From Massospora cicadina (Eukaryota > Entomophthoromycota > Entomophthoromycetes > Entomophthorales > Entomophthoraceae): DNA of 64,000 nt. Made by a program: the position numbers and the translations under genes. The notes under the pieces were generated by a model. That model was not told where the DNA came from and did no database searches. It worked only from the letters and a program-made list of their open reading frames with translations. Of the stretch, positions 33,025 through 43,789 are shown in pieces (the stretch's first letter is position 1; each line of letters opens with the position of its first letter). The stretch spans positions 28,328 through 92,327 of the forward strand of contig JAKSZP010009564.1 of NCBI GenBank assembly GCA_022478985.1, given 5' to 3'.

Positions 33025-33690
33025 TCAGGTGCTAGTTTTATCTTTTTTAATTAGCTTAGTGGAGATCACGTTGACTGGGGAGCCCGTGTCCAGGATTGCC
33101 ATGATTTGAACCATTTGAATGACCAAATCAACCTTAGTGAGGGTTCCTCCAAAGTTAGGGGGCAAGGCCAAGACTTCCTTGAGCCGGAAAGTGGAGGTAA
33201 GATTCCGAGAAGTCATGGGGTTATTATCCAGGATGGATTTCATGTTATGAACCCGCTGAATAGGTCGTTTTAAGCTAGATATGAAGTGATCACCATCTCT
33301 GGCAGTGTCAATAACTTTGGTAAACCCTAGAATTTGGCTGAGGTATGTTTCCTCAGATATGGTGGTCTCATCTACTCCTCCAGCATTCAAATGATTAGGA
33401 AACTCTACCTCTGCAGGAGCTCCCAATATGTAGTAACCAACATTGTCATCACCCCCTCAGATTCATTCCCAAAGGTATTCTCAACAACTGGAAATTCCGC
33501 GATGAGGGTAGGAGAGGTGGCCAGAGAGGATGGAATAGCCTTAGAGCGCGCATTTACCAGCTTAGCTGAAGGGGTAGGCACAGCAGTGTTAGAGTTCTTG
33601 TGCAGGCATATGGTTGGTACTACCTTACAGGGCTTTGATACATATGAAGGAGTGATATCCTTTATCAAACGCATCGAGGAACAAGTTTAG
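33025..33690 (-). pseudogene. Element B' gag C-terminus and protease
   Basis: The frame 33025-33426 ends in VIQMVQIMAILDTGSPVNVI (about 33122-33060), an intact D-T-G protease active site. Its first 100 residues (HNMKSILDNNPMTSRNL, LKEVLALPPNFGGTLTKVDL) are the Gag-side sequence also seen in B. The frame 33405-33674 lies just upstream in another frame. The protease cuts the polyprotein; the C-terminal half of the fold continues toward 32880 (DNNAYDMLIGTQ) after a frameshift. Confidence 0.83.
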
Positions 33691-34420
33691 CAGGAGGAGG
33701 GACACAGATGAACTAACTACTCTCAGTTCAACAAGCGGAAGCTCCTCAATGGTTAACGCTGAAGGTTTCACCTCAGCGTCATTTGAGTTAACACATAATT
33801 GGAAATCACCCACTTCTAACAAAGCCTCTTTAATATCACGGATGTTTGTAAAGTGGCGTTTCACTAATATGATATGTCTGGATAGAGAAGACTGAGACAC
33901 TAATCCAGTTAACAGGGCAGCGATAGCATCATCAAGGGTAATCATGTTTGAGGTTGACAACCTTTGTGCAGCGAGATAAAAGTTTCAGCAAAGACAATGG
34001 TTGATTCACCCTTATACATACTAAGGCGCATAAAGGCTAGTTTTTCCCTGTATAGACTTTGCTTTAATCCAAATTCAGCTATAAAATCTTCCTTCAAATC
34101 TTCCCAGGTGTGCAGAGGGGCCAGGTAAGGAACTATCATTTCTTTGTGCTGTGCGGCTTAAACAAGGAAGGATGTGCTTCACTTTTTTGCTTGTCCGTTA
34201 CACCATCCATGGCAGCTTCATAAACATACAAAAAGGTGGCAATACTCCCTTCTCCAGGGACATACTTGTTGATAAAACATGGGTTTAGAGGGCGCTGCTC
34301 AAATTCAGTGAGTCGGTACAGAGCGCTTGTGAGTTGCTTTTCCAAAGCAACTAAACGAGATTCCAAGTGAGGAGAAAAGTGGGAGGGTTACTAATGGTTG
34401 TAGCTTCCATTTTTGATGAA
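33625..34420 (-). pseudogene. Element B' gag
   Basis: Three frames in series: 34136-34366 (MESRLVALEKQLTSALYRLT, KYVPGEGSIATFLYVYEAAM), 33942-34139 (LHTWEDLKEDFIAEFGLKQS, LYREKLAFMRLSMY) and 33625-33960 (MITLDDAIAALLTGLVSQSS). The middle part has the look of a retrotransposon Gag core (W-x-x-L-K-x-x-F). No tiny insertion is present at the position matching 8456 in B. Confidence 0.82.
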
Positions 34421-34440
34421 TTTTTGTAATGACAGGGGGC

Positions 34441-34457
34441 CCCTGTAGTGAGCACCA
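34441..34457 (-). other. Element B' primer-binding site
   Basis: The minus strand reads TGGTGCTCACTACAGGG just after the 5' LTR, identical to that of B. Confidence 0.78.
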
Positions 34458-34460
34458 ATT

Positions 34461-35216
34461 TTTAGGAATCCAGCTCTTGTGTGCTCGCTAGTGCTTACGC
34501 TGGTTGAATTCCACAAAAGCTTTTAATATAGTTATATTTTATACTAATAAAACTTTATCTTTAGTTGTTTTTATTAGGGGTGCAGGAGTATAAAAAAAAC
34601 AATGCTTTCCAATTTTGACTATTAGTATTTTTACTATTTTCAAAGGTCAGAGGTAATTTGGGGATAAGTTTGGAATAGTCTTGATTCTTCCAATTTAGGT
34701 AATATGAAGGAATAGCTTATCACAACTCAGGAACTCAATTCAGGTCAGCGGAGCAAAAAAAAGGGGAATTGTGATTGGCCAGAATGTACCTGTGAGGTAA
34801 CGTTTTTATAAACTTGAGCCAATCACCACCCAAGAAATTTCTTGTACCTTGGGGACCCCTTCCAAGCCTATAAAAGGGGGAGGGGTGGTCCCTGCATAAG
34901 TGTGTTGAAGGAATTTGGGGAGGTGCGGTGAGTGCCTTCCAATGGTAGCCCCTAAAGTCCGTTGTGTGTCAGAGTAGTATGACCATTCAATTTTTTGTTT
35001 GTGGTTGTAGAGGTTTTGAACTCATGTTACCCCAGTTTACGGGGTTCCACCAAGAGTCAGCCAGGGACTTTAGGCCAAAATTTTGATAGCTTTGGTTTTG
35101 TTATTGTGGGAATCGCTTTTAAAATCCTCATATAATCACTTTTGGCTGACATTTCCCTTTTCCGGCTTAGATTAACAAAAAACATTTTCTTCAGCTGAAA
35201 AGGCAAATGCCCAAAA
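34461..35216 (-). repeat. Element B' 5' LTR
   Basis: About 756 bp. The outer terminus is altered (TTTTGGGCATTTGCC where B has TGTCAGACATTTGCC). The inner terminus reads GATTCCTAAA. Confidence 0.85.
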
Positions 35217-35830
35217 TTGGTAGAAAGGAGAGAACTCTAATCAGAAGGTCAATCTGTTACCAATCTCATAGTATGTTCACAAGGTCCTGTTAACTTGATC
35301 AACCATCACATTGGAATTGTGGCGGTATGGGGTTGTTAGTTTCCCATGGATGGCCATTAGCTCATTTAGCTTTGGAAGGATGTGGGAAGTGAAGTTTGTT
35401 CCGTTATCAGTAATGAGGAACTGAGGGCAGCCATGTCACTAGATGATACATTCCATTATGAACTTGGCCATTGTGACCGCCCCCAAGTCCCATATCACCT
35501 GCACATACACACCTTGTTAAGGGTCAATCGCCACCAGAATGTATTTGGACCAGTTAGCTCCCATTGGCAGAGGGCCAACAACATCAAAGGAAACTGTAGC
35601 TAAGATAGATTTGGTTTCACTAACTGGTATGAAGTTTTCTGGCTGAACGTCCTTTCCACTTGGCACTGATGGCAGCAGGATATTGTTTCTAGCAAGTTAA
35701 AGTTTCTTTCCCAATTAATAATGATGGTGAAACTATTTAAATGTCTTTCACATGCCACCATGTCTGACTGCCCTATGTGCACTCATGATACTGTTAGACC
35801 GTGCTGAGGGTGCGGTTGATTTACTGGTAA
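35217..35830 (-). pseudogene. Element C integrase, N-terminal and core part
   Basis: CCHQCQVERTFSQKTSYQLV (about 35680-35615) is the zinc-binding end and matches CHQCQVEKPFYKKTTYQLVK of element A. The core follows at about 35600-35520 (FDVVGPLPMG in shifted frames), then the LITDNGTNFTS-type stretch near 35425-35390. The domain is interrupted at 35217 by B' and resumes at 28914. Confidence 0.83.
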
Positions 35831-35849
35831 ATCGCTGATTTGCTTGTAC

Positions 35850-36460
35850 AACTCACCATTTCACTGAAAGATATTGGCTCACATTTAATTCAACATCTTT
35901 ATGCTTTGCAGCAGCTCATCATCATACTTTCCGCTGAGCATCTTGTCATACATTATGTCACTCAGATCTGCCATAACTGCAATTGTTGGTAGTCTCAATA
36001 AGCAATCAGCACACTGGTGTTTTGCTCCCAGTTAATAAGGGTCTTGAAGTCAAAAGCCTGCATTTTGAGGTCTCACCAGGCTAGACGTCCTTAAGGCTCC
36101 TTTAGGTATTACAACCAGTGTCTTGAAGCATGATACATTATGACTTTAAACTTCACTCCATGAAAGTATACTCTAAATTGCTTATATGCATAGATAACTG
36201 CTAAGCACTCCTGCCCAGTTATTGTATAGTTATGTTCATGGCAATTAGGGCTTGACTGCAGTATGCAATGGGGCGCTTCTCCCCCTCATCGTCCTTTTGG
36301 GATAAGTCCGCCCCCACTGCAGAAAGGAATGAATCCATCTGAACAATAAATTCTTTATCAAAATTGGGATACAGTTACTTTGGCGCACTGATCAACTTCG
36401 TCCAAAGTGTATTAAAGGAGCATTGTCACCGTTCTGTCCATTTGAATGCAGCATCCTTTT
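35850..36460 (-). pseudogene. Element C RNase H and connection
   Basis: Decayed. QMDSFLSAVGADLSQK (about 36345-36295) matches QTDASLSAIGAVLSQK of A, with the catalytic Asp still present. TVEYTFMECSLK is followed by the LHWLYYLKEP region (about 36180-36080). Many frameshifts. Confidence 0.72.
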
Positions 36461-37160
36461 TTAATAACTCAAACAATGGCCCTCAATACAGCTGAAGTTA
36501 GGGATGAAGCGCCAGCAGTAACTGACCATCCCCAAAAATACTTGAATGTCACGCTTACTGGTGGGCGTAGTCATCTTTTGGATATCCTCCCATTGTTGGG
36601 TTGAGGTTTCCTCTGTTGCATCTACTATAAACCCAAGGGATTCATCTGGTCCTTGAAAAAGTGGCATTTCCGGTGCTTGACCTTTATGTCGGTTTTAGAC
36701 AAACGGCTGAATACCTCCTCCAAATGGTTAAGATGCTTGGAAAAGTGCGGGAGAATAAATTGATGTCATCAAGGTATACAAGGATGCATGACAGCTTCAG
36801 GTAGCTGAGAATGGTATACACCGCCCGTTGGAACATAGCTGGGGCATTACAAAGCCCTTGTGGCATACAAGTCAGTTGAAAAATCCCCTTGGACGTGATA
36901 ATGGCGCATTTCCTCAGTTCTGCTGCAGGCAACTCGATTTGCTAGTATCCTGATATCAAGTCCATAACTGAGAAGCAACAGGCGCTGCCTAACTGATTCA
37001 GCACATCGTCAATCCGCAGCAAGTGGTATAAGTCTCTCTTGGTGATGCTGTTAAGCTTCCTGTAGTTGATCACTACCCATTTGGCGCCGCCTTACTTTTT
37101 TAAAATAAGAATGGGTGAAGCCCACAGACTCTTTAATGGTTCAAGATCCCTTTTTTGATC
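36461..37160 (-). pseudogene. Element C reverse transcriptase
   Basis: The frame 36684-36932 reads CAIITSKGIFQLTCMPQGLC (motif B region) and CILVYLDDINLFSRTFPSIL, an intact YLDD box. Motif A is in another frame at about 36980-36940 (FSVMDLISGY). The frame 36461-36667 carries the connection block TSKRDIQVFLGMVSYCWRFI. This is the only A-family copy here with the YxDD box in frame. Confidence 0.88.
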
Positions 37161-37935
37161 AGCTTTTCAAATCTCCTTAATTACTACTTCCTCATCTGAT
37201 CTCAATTGGCAATCAGTTACGTGATGGGGGATGATCCCCAGTGTCAAATTAATAGACCACCCCAAAGTGCCCTAAGTAATGGTCATTGACAGCAAAAATC
37301 TCCTTATATTTTAAAATAGAGATATTTCCCAATCCTTCTGTTCCTCCATTAAAATGACCAAGTTTTCACATGGAACTACAGTCAACATTCTGGGATGCAA
37401 ATTGACCAGTAACCCAAATTCATCCAGTGACCCAAACTCGTGAACCTGAAGAACCTCCTCAGTGGGGGTCAAATTACAAATACGCTAATATTTAATGCCA
37501 GCAGAAATGTATAGGTTAGCTCTGTAGAATAGTTAACAAAACCTTAATTTCCTCATGGCCTGGAAGTATTATTCCTGGAGCCATGCGGGGTTTAAGTCAT
37601 GATTGCTGATAAGAACTATAACTTCCCATAGTGTCTTTCTTGCACCTCTACCACCAATTCGTTGTTCATTATTACTTGGTGACTAGAGGGGATGGACATT
37701 GACCCAGCTGCTCTTAGGGGCAGCCCTTGGTATTCGTATATCTGTTGGGGAAGAGCCAGGGTCTTGCCCTTTAATCAATGATAGCAAACCAAGTTCACCG
37801 CATTGCTGTATGTCATATTGATATGACCTATGTGCACTGGATCCTTCGGCACTCCAATGGATATATAATAAATTGGTATCCGCTTCCCCATAATTTCGAA
37901 GGTCTCTGCCATCATATCAACAACAGCTCAAAGTG
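37161..37935 (-). other. Element C protease-RT linker
   Basis: Stop-ridden region matching the linker of element A (16216-16950) in position. No domain recognised and no long open frame. Confidence 0.5.
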
Positions 37936-38341
37936 TCACATAAAAGCGGTTTTAATTAGCAGGTCATAGTTATTGTTTGGCAGCACTATTGCTGGAGCTA
38001 CAATGACAATTGACCCAAACTGCATGGGTAGCATGTAGTACACTCCCTCAGAGGCCGTGCTTTCTGCACCTGCAGTCCCATACACAATACAATGTTCCAC
38101 ATCAGGCTTTAATGTCAACCTGGCCACTAACTTTTTGGACACTATGCTTATTGGAGCCCCCATATCAATGATAGCGCGGACTTGGTTTTTTGCCACATCA
38201 AGGTCACAGTATGTACACTTAGAGTAGGATGAATTCTGATTGTATAAAACTTAGACAATTAATGGATCTTTTTCCCCAGAAAACTCAAAATATCCTCCCC
38301 AACTTTAGGGTACTTGTTAACAATAGCATCCACAGAGAGAG
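37936..38341 (-). pseudogene. Element C protease and end of gag
   Basis: The frame 37936-38196 reads NQVRAIIDMGAPISIVSKKL, then GTAGAESTASEGVYYM and LPNNNYDLLIKTAFM. The active-site loop is D-M-G in place of D-(S/T)-G, so the Asp is kept. The preceding frame (38259-38341) reads DAIVNKYPKVGEDILSFLGK. The miniature LTR element inserted at 38341/38342, just inside this gag end. Confidence 0.82.
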
Positions 38342-39082
38342 TGTGACGGACGGGGCTCCCAAGGCCCAGCCCGCCACCAGCCCTAAACCACCACCCACAA
38401 ATGTGGCCATACCAACTCCAAATGGTCCTGTCTAAATGGACGGCCTTGCTGGGCATACCAGGCCAAAGTGCGGTGCACCGGCATCTGTCGCCTTGGGCCC
38501 CTGGGCCAAGGTGCATCACTATAGCCTCTGTCGCCTTGGAGTTACCTGGCCAAGGTGTGGTCAACCGGCCTCTGTCACCTCGGGCACTCTGGCTCCTTGC
38601 CCTCTCACCAGAGCAAGGCCACTCTCAAGAGGATCCTACCGCGTCCACCCCCTTCCTCTCCTCCTCATCGCACTGCCATCTGCATCTTCAACCTCTTTGC
38701 TTAAATAAATAAATTAAATAAACAAATCCAGCGAATAGCGGCATTTATTGGGAGTAGACTTGAAGTCAAAATAGAATTCCAAAGTGAGGTCCAATGGGGC
38801 TGATCTTGCTTTGAAATACTTTTCCTAAAAAGCTAAATGAATTGTGGGTAATGAGGGGCGCAAAAGCCTCTGGAATTGATGGCATCCAGGCAACTTGATG
38901 GAGAAATGATGGGGAACCTCAGAATGAACACACCCAATAAATAAATGATTCTATTTAATTTTATCTGTTATCAACCTGAATAGGAAAATCCTACTCAGAA
39001 TAATGGAATTGCAACTATTGATGCACATGAATCTCATAATTCTCAACCTTATGAGATTCATGTACAATTGTCAATAGTTACA
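38342..39082 (-). repeat. Miniature element LTR, left copy
   Basis: 741 bp, starting TGTGACGGACGGGGCTCCC and ending AATAGTTACA on the plus strand. GC-rich at the left, AT-rich at the right, with an inverted repeat near the right end (39013-39079). Open frames of about 100 codons on both strands in the GC-rich part are not kept as a common protein with known relatives. Confidence 0.92.
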
Positions 39083-39444
39083 TTACCCCCTTGTAAAAAT
39101 GGAAATCCCGGCGGACTTGGACCTGAACTGGCTTGGAAGGCGTGCAGCGACCAACAACTTTTTTGACAGGGGACCTTTTTGCGAGCGGCTTGGGGAAATT
39201 GACCAGAAATCCAGAGCCCCCAGATCAAATCAACAGGTTCTCTGGAGGTCTCTTAGTGGGCACAAGAGGCCATCAACTGCCAGCAGTCCGGCCCACCCCC
39301 AAGCTACCCATCCCCTTTGTTATAAGCCCTACAAACCAATGAAAGGTACTGATGACCAACGGCGATGCTTTTGATATTGACTGCAGCCATCTTGCAGGCT
39401 GGATGGTACCACAGCCTGCCAAGGAAAATTTGACTTTAAAATAA
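39083..39444 (-). other. Miniature element interior
   Basis: 362 bp. No similarity to gag, pol or a host gene that I can recognise. A plus-strand frame of 91 codons begins at 39099, but nothing supports its use. Confidence 0.7.
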
Positions 39445-40186
39445 TGTAATGGACGGGGCTCCCAAGGCCTAGCCCGCTACCAGCCCTAAACCACCACCCC
39501 CATATGTGGCCGTACCAACTCCAAATGGTCCTGTCCAAATAGACGGCCTTGCTGGGCATACTAGGCCAAGGTGCAGTGCACCAGCCTCTGTCGCCTTGGG
39601 CCCCTGGGCCAAGGTGCATCCCTACGGCCTCTGTCGCCTCGGGGTTAACCAGCTGAGGTGTGGTCAACTGGCCTCTGTCGCCTCAGGCCACTCTAGCTCC
39701 TTCCCCTCTCACCAGGGCAAGGCCACTCTCAAGAGGATCCTGGCGCGTCCACCCCCTTCCTCTCCTCCTCATTGCACCGCAATCTGCATCCTCAACCTAT
39801 TTACTTAAATAAATAAATTAAATAAACAAATCCAGCAAATAGCGGCATTTATTGGGAGTAGACTCAAAGTCAGAATAGAATTCCAAAGTGAGTTCCAATG
39901 GGCTGACCTCGCTTTGAAATACTTTTCCTAAAAAGGCTAAATGAATTGTGGGTAATAAGGGGCGCAAAAGCCTCTGAAATTGATGTCATTTAGGCAACTC
40001 GACGGAGAAATGGAGGGGAACCTCAGAACGCACAACCAATTAAATAAACAATTTTATTTAATTTTATTCCGTATTCAACCCAAATAGGAAAATCCTACTT
40101 GGAATAATGGAATTGCAACTATTGACGCACATGAATCTCATAATTCCCAACCCTATGAGATTCATGTATGATCGTCAATCATTACA
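39445..40186 (-). repeat. Miniature element LTR, right copy
   Basis: 742 bp, starting TGTAATGGACGGGGCTCCC and ending CAATCATTACA. Collinear with the left copy; many of the differences are CpG against TpG or CpA. Confidence 0.92.
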
Positions 40187-41490
40187 GAGAGCAGCGTTCA
40201 CCCCTTTTAAGAGAGGCGCAACAGAGGACATATCTGGCGCCTCTGTAGAAATTTAGAAACATTTTACAGCCATTAGGCTAAGGTTGCTCCTGGGTCCATC
40301 TTCCACCATGTCCTTGGTTTATGCTCATATTAATACATTAACACATCCAAATAGTTGCTGATATAAGAATGCGTTGTCATACTGAAAGACTTCTGCTGCG
40401 TGTAGGTTGATAGGTTCAGGTGGGATGTTTGAGGCTTTAATAGCAGAGGTAGAGAGTCCCATCTCTACTCCGCTCTGACTTTTCCCTGATAGTACTGATC
40501 CTGCTGTATGTGATGGATCTGAAGGTTGGGGAAACTCCAAAAGGTTTCCAGAGCAACCATATTTAAAACAATCTACTCCATAGGGCCTGTATCCTTGGAT
40601 TTTATAAGATAGCCCACACTGAAAGTTGGACTGAGGTTGATCAGCGTAAACAGGTCTAACCCAATAGGTGAACTGTTGAAGGCAGCTCAGTTAAGGGAGA
40701 GGCGCATAGTGATAATAAGTCTGGGGATTATATATAGACTCTGAACAGGGTGGGGTAAATTATCTGGATAAATTTTTGGCAATGGATGTATTAGGTTTTC
40801 GCTCAGTATTGGGTGGAGAAAAGGTAGCAAATAAACAGCGCAAAATGCGAACAAAAATAAGCAAGGGTATGTAGTCCTCTAAATAAGGAGCCATGACATT
40901 GTAAAGATATAGTATGGCTTTACTGCGAAGGTCATTGCAATGCACACATCAGATTTGGATAAAGTCCCTGCCCAAATTACCATGTGAGACTCTTCTTTAA
41001 TCAATCAGAAAACGCAGTGTGGGTCTCATTACACTGAAACACAATGGTCAAGAAGTCTGCCTTCTGCTTTGACATCTTCACAGTACCCCCAGACAACTGC
41101 AGCTCCATATCTTTCAATTCCTGGTATGTAACGGAACTTTTTGGAAGGTAGCAAGTAACTTTGTCAGTGCTTCCAACATCCAAGATTGATATTAACAAGT
41201 TTACTTTCCACCGATCTGAAGCTCCTTCCATTACAGGCTAAAATCATTTAAAGAACACATGAATATTCCCATTGTGATTGAACAGAGGCAGCTTAACACT
41301 AAAAACTTCCTGAAGAAGCTCATCCTGCCTTTTGAGCACAGCGTCCAAGGCAAGTTTGAGTTTCACATATTCAATGGGTGCAGCATCTCATGAAGATCCT
41401 CTGTTAAAGCAATCCAAATGCGCCATGGTCAACAACTGAAGATTTTTATTTCCTTATAATTGACCAATGGCCCCCTGAAGTGAGCACCCC
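40187..41490 (-). pseudogene. Element C gag
   Basis: The frame 41001-41231 reads WKVNLLISILDVGSTDKVTC, YLPKSSVTYQELKDMELQL and SKQKADFLTIVFQCNE, matching the gag of element A. Just upstream (about 41390-41250) IEYVKLKLALDAVLKRQDEL suggests a short coiled coil. A further frame (40325-40540) is Pro- and Ser-rich. The primer-binding-site-like TGCTCACTTCAGGGGG lies at 41486-41471. The gag N-terminus is about 1.2 kb shorter than in A. Confidence 0.75.
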
Positions 41491-42075
41491 TGTTATAAAT
41501 TTGGTGGTATTTTGGAGATACGCCAGGGGCTTTGAACAGGGTGAAGCCCACTGAGAAATAGGCCCAACATTATGAAGATTGTCTTCTACAAACCAACTAA
41601 TAAACTTTTAATAAATATGAGGCAATTGCCCCATTGACACTTCTTTTTTATTTAATACTTACAGCGGACCTTTCCTGGTCCTCTCACTCTCTTATACTAA
41701 CAACATTTCCTCTTCATGCGTCTCATCTCGCTTATATCTTAGCAACTTCAGATGATACCATTTCCTCAGCTTAGTAATTCTTTTCCATCATATCTCATTG
41801 GTTTCAGCATAATTCATCATTTAATAAATTCACAATCACCTTAATTTGAGGCAATCCACTCAGCATCCGTCATATGTTGACATCTCATTATTTGGCGTTT
41901 GTCAACATTACCTTATTGCCTGATTTAGAGGCGATTCAATATTATCCTTTCACCCAATATCACCTCATCCTAAGGCGCTCAAATAGTCATAACTCAAAAT
42001 CAGGCTTGGCAGATTCTACCCATTCTGCTGTAATAAATTAAGTCTTATCATCCAGTCATATTGGAAATTGTGACA
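41491..42075 (-). repeat. Element C 5' LTR
   Basis: 585 bp; on the minus strand TGTCACAATTTCCAATATG to AATTTATAACA. Pairs with 27872-28432. Confidence 0.88.
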
Positions 42076-42139
42076 CCAAGGAAGTTTACATTTGTGGCTC
42101 ACTACAAGAGTAGTTGAGTCTTACTGAACTATGGATACC

Positions 42140-43780
42140 AAGTCCTCCATCCAGGTTTAATTCAGCACTTATGAAAGGAGTTAGAGAGCTTTAACTGGTA
42201 CATCCTAATGTTAGCAGCCCAGGTCGATCTAACCAAAGTGAAGGAACAAATAAATAAAGTGGGGAAGAAACTAATTTTGTCACAAAAGTCAATAAGATTT
42301 ATTTAAAAAATCTCTGAATTAGACCAAAAACGAACAAAGTTGTTAAGGACCTGTTAATGTTCAAAGCCACTTAAAGCATATACTGGTTAAATCGTCTATT
42401 ATGGGAGAAGCATGGTCAGCTCTTGAAACAAGTACAACAGACGAAAACCTTTAATATAATTGCGCTTTGGTGGAAACTAAATTAATTCCTAAAATTTATT
42501 TGAGGAAGAAAGTAATGTGGAGAGCCTTAGGTCTACCTGGAATATGCACAGTGCCTTTGCCACAATTTTGGCAATGCTTATGAATAATACTCAACTGGTG
42601 ATATAATGGCTAGCTGCTCTACTCGTCCTGCAAATGAGCTTAGTAATTGAAGATTTTCTGGGCTACTCCATAATTGCCAATGTTTCATTAATAATATTCC
42701 AATGTTCTTAGGATTATTTTCAGAAGACTATGTTCAGATTTAGAAATCTCCAAAAAGCTGTTACGGTTATGAATTGATTGGATAACAATTGCCAGTATTT
42801 AGTGTTAACCCATTTGCAGGGTATAAATGGTCATATGATGGGTTAAAGGACGCAGTTATGAAGGAATTTGGTAACCCTGTATGAACGGCCTGGCTGAAAG
42901 CAAGAGTTAATGATGATAAAAAGCAAAAAGATGAAACCTTGGGAGCATTCACCATATTTTTCTACCAAGAAGAACAAATCTTGACAGGAGTTAATGTCAT
43001 GATCGTTTTGACTTTTTCATTGTGGTGAAAGCAGCGCTATGACCTTATCAAGATTTACAAAAATATATGATGTCATCGTTTGCTAACAACTTTACCTCCT
43101 CAAAAAAGGTGGAGTACCTGAAATGCTGAACTCAATTTTTGATGCACCAATACAAATTTTAAACCTAAAACAGATATTATCACAGATTTGGCAAAGAGCC
43201 CCAAACTGAAAAAGGACTTTGTTAATAAGATGGGTAAAGCTCTCAAAAGGATTAAAATGGTTTAACATTAATTCGCACATTATTTGTGCAAAATTCAAAA
43301 GTATAGTAATTGCTCTGCTCAGAGCTCTAGCAAGAAAATAAGGACTAGGTGAAACTTGTCCAGATTATTGAAAAGGGTGTCAATGAGATTTAGGAAAAGG
43401 AGCTGAATTCTATATGAGGAACAATCTAGATCTGCTGGATTCCCACTTCCACCAGATAAGCTTCAGGAAATGATATTTATAACCTTTTGCTGATGAACAG
43501 GTTTTAAAATCTTTCCAAAATGGCATAATCAAAAATATCAATAAGATAACTTAGTAAAAGAGAAAATAGATCCCTAGAATATCATAGTTTGCTTGATCCT
43601 ATGCTCGCCTATTAATGGAAAAGGCATGAAATGTTGACAATGAGGATTATTCACTAAAAAGAATTTGGATGATGTTAACATGTATATTCCTGTTACTACA
43701 ATTTAAATCAATTCTAATAGATCTGCAGAAAAATATTATATTCTAGATTTGGCAACCAATGCTACTACACATTAAGTAAA
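42140..43780 (+). pseudogene. Element D gag, degenerate
   Basis: The best segment is 42826-42990: YKWSYDGLKDAVMKEFGNPV, a stop, then AWLKARVNDDKKQKDETLGA and FTIFFYQEEQILTGVNV. The W-x-x-L-K-x-x-(V/F)-x-x-F pattern and the F-x-x-R/F-Q run are typical of retrotransposon Gag cores. Before it (42200-42400) the sequence is Lys/Glu/Gln-rich with stops. No zinc knuckle found. Confidence 0.68.
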
Positions 43781-43789
43781 AAATATTTC

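Larger units (their letters stand above)
28915..35216 (-). mobile_element. Ty3/gypsy element B', nested in C
   Basis: Minus-strand sister of element B: 5' LTR 34461-35216, 3' LTR 28915-29677, with gag, protease, RT, RNase H and integrase between. It inserted in the integrase of element C. Flanks GTGGT and TTGGT agree at 4 of 5 positions. It serves in this window as the uninterrupted reference for both the A insertion and the first tiny insertion in B. Confidence 0.92.
38342..40186 (-). mobile_element. Miniature LTR element (TRIM-like) with 5-bp duplication
   Basis: Two direct terminal repeats (38342-39082 and 39445-40186) enclose only 362 bp. The exact duplication GAGAG flanks them (38337-38341 and 40187-40191). 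The interior has no gag or pol similarity. On the minus strand the interior ends in AAGGGGGTAA next to an LTR start, like the polypurine tracts of A and C, so I infer minus orientation. Mobilisation would have to come from another element. It lies in element C. Confidence 0.9.
27872..42075 (-). mobile_element. Ty3/gypsy element C, A-family, with two nested elements
   Basis: LTRs at 41491-42075 (5') and 27872-28432 (3') enclose gag, protease, RT, RNase H and integrase on the minus strand. B' (28915-35216) interrupts the integrase and a miniature LTR element (38342-40186) interrupts the gag-protease junction. LTR, gag, protease and RT resemble element A. The flanks CATTT and CCAAG do not match, and they lie in elements of opposite orientation (E and D), so the ends may have been brought together by recombination. 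Confidence 0.9.

Noticed and set aside
38259..38712. Three overlapping frames of 90-103 codons on both strands, repeated at 39329-39808
   Set aside because: They lie in the GC-rich half of the miniature element LTRs, where few stops occur by composition. No protein similarity, and they disagree in frame between copies.
38342..40186. Simple tandem duplication of about 742 bp
   Set aside because: The repeats are separated by 362 bp, have TG...CA ends and are flanked by the exact duplication GAGAG, which fits an LTR element better.
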